The notes below the pieces were generated by a model, which saw only the letters and a program-made list of their open reading frames with translations, was not told where the DNA came from and ran no database searches. The position numbers and the translations under genes were made by a program. From the NCBI RefSeq assembly GCF_000743575.1, contig NZ_JQGC01000024.1, positions 1 to 60,064 on the forward strand: a stretch of 60,064 nucleotides of DNA, read 5' to 3'. The first letter of the stretch is position 1. Every line of letters starts with the position of its first letter. Shown piece after piece: positions 57,336-60,064 of this stretch. This DNA comes from Devosia riboflavina. GTDB lineage: Bacteria; Pseudomonadota; Alphaproteobacteria; Rhizobiales; Devosiaceae.

Positions 57336-57731
57336 ATGAACGACCTTATCCACCACATGATCTCCTCCGGTCCGCGACCGGTGGCGCCTTTCAGTCATGC
57401 GGTGGAGGCTGGCGGCTTCGTCTTCATAACCGGGCAGATGCCCACTGATCCTGCGGCACCCGAGGCGCCGCTGCCCGAGGGCATCGAGGCACAAACGCGG
57501 CGTGTCATCGACAATCTCAAGGTGGTGCTGGGCGGCGTTGGCCTCAGCCTCGGCGATGTCACCATGGCGCGCATCTATCTCACCCATTTCGAGCGCGACT
57601 ATGCGGCGCTCAATGCGCTCTGGCCGAGCTTTTTCGAGCCGGGCAAATTGCCGGCGCGGACCACGGTGGGGGTCACGGCGCTGGCCGTTGGGGCGCTGGT
57701 CGAGATCGATCTTGTGGCGCGGCGGGGGTGA
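57336..57731 (+). CDS. RidA-family protein
   Basis: 131 aa. The RidA/YjgF fold is clear: PVAPFSHAVEAGGFVFITGQ, RRVIDNLKVVLGGVGLSLGDV and PARTTVGVTALAVGALVEID with the family arginine. RidA members hydrolyse reactive enamines and imines from amino-acid catabolism. The serine dehydratase nearby produces such intermediates in principle, but the genes are not adjacent. Confidence 0.92.
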   Translation: MNDLIHHMISSGPRPVAPFSHAVEAGGFVFITGQMPTDPAAPEAPLPEGIEAQTRRVIDNLKVVLGGVGLSLGDVTMARIYLTHFERDYAALNALWPSFFEPGKLPARTTVGVTALAVGALVEIDLVARRG

Positions 57732-57844
57732 GGTGACGCAAGTGCCTGTTGGCAGGCGCTGCGTGAGCCATTTCGCATCTTGCAAAATTGAGGCGAACTG
57801 CGCTCAACTGTGACGGTCTTGCGAACGACAGGGGAGGGTCGGGC

Positions 57845-58446
57845 GTGTCATTTGCGTTGCGCGTCACCCGGGTGATTGACGAAATCAGCCGCCGGGTGGG
57901 GCTGGTGGCGGTGTGGCTGGTGTTGTTTTCAGCCCTCGTCAGCGCCTTCAATGCCATTTTCCGCTATTCCGTCAGCGCCATGATTTCGCTCGAGCGCAGT
58001 CTTGGCGGTGGCTTTTTCGGCGGCATGGTCTGGCTCTATACCAACTATTCCAACGTGCTCTCCGAGAGCGTCTGGTACATGTTCGGCGGCATGGTCATGC
58101 TCGGCGGCGCCTGGACGCTGAAGATGAACGAGCATGTGCGCGTCGACCTTCTCTATGGCGCAGTGAGCGAGCGGACCCGCACCTGGATCGACCTTCTGGG
58201 CGGGCTCTTCTTCCTCATGCCGCTCTGCATCCTGCTGATCTATTTCACCTGGCCCTGGTTCGTGCAGGCCTGGGTGCAGAACATCACGTCCAATGCCGCG
58301 GGCGGGCTGCCGCGCTGGCCGGTGCGGCTGATGTTGCCGGTCGGCTTTGCAGTACTGATGCTGCAGGGCATTGCCGAGATCATCAAATGCATCCTGGCGC
58401 TGACCACCAATTATGTCCGCGAATTCGCCTATGAGAAGCCCGTGCA

Positions 58447-58450
<4 letters not shown>
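57845..58450 (+). CDS. dctQ: TRAP transporter small permease (DctQ)
   Basis: 201 aa with four membrane helices and the DctQ pattern (GGAWTLKMNEHVRVDLLYG). The start is GTG at 57845 with GGGGAGGG upstream. It overlaps the large permease by 4 bases. The insert SAMISLERSLGGGFFGGMVW is of the longer DctQ subclass. The solute receptor is not in the window. Confidence 0.88.
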
Positions 58451-59937
<1,487 letters not shown>

Positions 59938-59950
59938 GCGAGAAGTGAAG

Positions 59951-60028
59951 AGCCCTCGGGTCAAGCCCGAGGGTGACGAGGCAGATGCTGGATGCGGCCT
60001 CCTCCTCCGGCCGTCATCCTCGGGCTTG
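59951..60028. repeat. Palindromic repeat family (CTCGGG...), copy 3, altered
   Basis: The CCCTCGGG-CCCGAGGG hairpin is intact (59953-59973). The second unit, GTCATCCTCGGGCTTG at 60013-60028, has lost its closing arm and now runs into TGTGGATG. The order of the two units is swapped relative to the other copies. Confidence 0.65.
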
Positions 60029-60064
60029 TGTGGATGCTTTGTGATTTAGTCTGTGCACGAGCCG

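Overview
The window looks like the chromosome of a high-GC alphaproteobacterium of the Hyphomicrobiales, Devosia-like as a best guess. The evidence is the host gene content (bfd-bfr pair, SLT_2 lytic transglycosylase, Sel1 protein, TRAP permeases), two perfect TTAA-N7-TTAA CtrA-type boxes, and palindromic intergenic repeats of the CTCGGG-CCCGAG kind common in this group. The genus was not tested.

Left chromosomal arm (1-13.15 kb): a Cys-rich putative metal-binding protein, an MscS-family channel, a lytic murein transglycosylase, an esterase, a VOC/glyoxalase protein, bacterioferritin and its ferredoxin, a lipid kinase-phosphoesterase pair, an RluE-type pseudouridine synthase, a Sel1 protein, a DUF599 membrane protein and an aldo/keto reductase. 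The arm ends at an initiator tRNA-fMet gene.

Integrated element (13,216-49,902, about 36.7 kb): a large serine recombinase reads out of the 3' end of the tRNA-fMet gene. A 13-bp copy of the tRNA end recurs at 49,890, immediately before the hairpin that must be the tRNA's original terminator, so both ends of the insertion can be read directly. The element carries a coupling protein (VirD4/TraG type) operon near its left end and relaxase plus MobC genes at its right end. It has no recognisable type IV secretion channel, so it looks mobilizable rather than self-transmissible. Its cargo is a defence island: a HEPN protein, a Hachiman pair (hamA/hamB), two very large P-loop STAND-like proteins, an AbiE toxin-antitoxin pair, an HNH nuclease and a CoiA-like nuclease. 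It also has two small serine resolvases, a ParB-like protein, a DUF3768 protein, a surface adhesin with a pilin-like N-terminus, and a 3' remnant of an error-prone DNA polymerase (dnaE2).

The least explained signals are RNA-level. A roughly 245-nt structured transcript with its own promoter and terminator sits directly before the adhesin gene. A conserved leader motif occurs twice, 19.7 kb apart, before the DUF3768 pair and the parB-like gene, and its central stem differs by compensating base changes. The AbiE operon appears to be leaderless.

Right chromosomal arm (49.9-60 kb): a mannose-1-phosphate guanylyltransferase, an L-serine dehydratase, a carboxylesterase, a membrane diguanylate cyclase, an LprI/DUF3298-like secreted protein, a TPR protein, a RidA protein and two TRAP permease subunits.

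All calls come from reading the sequence and from family knowledge. No database search or folding program was run.
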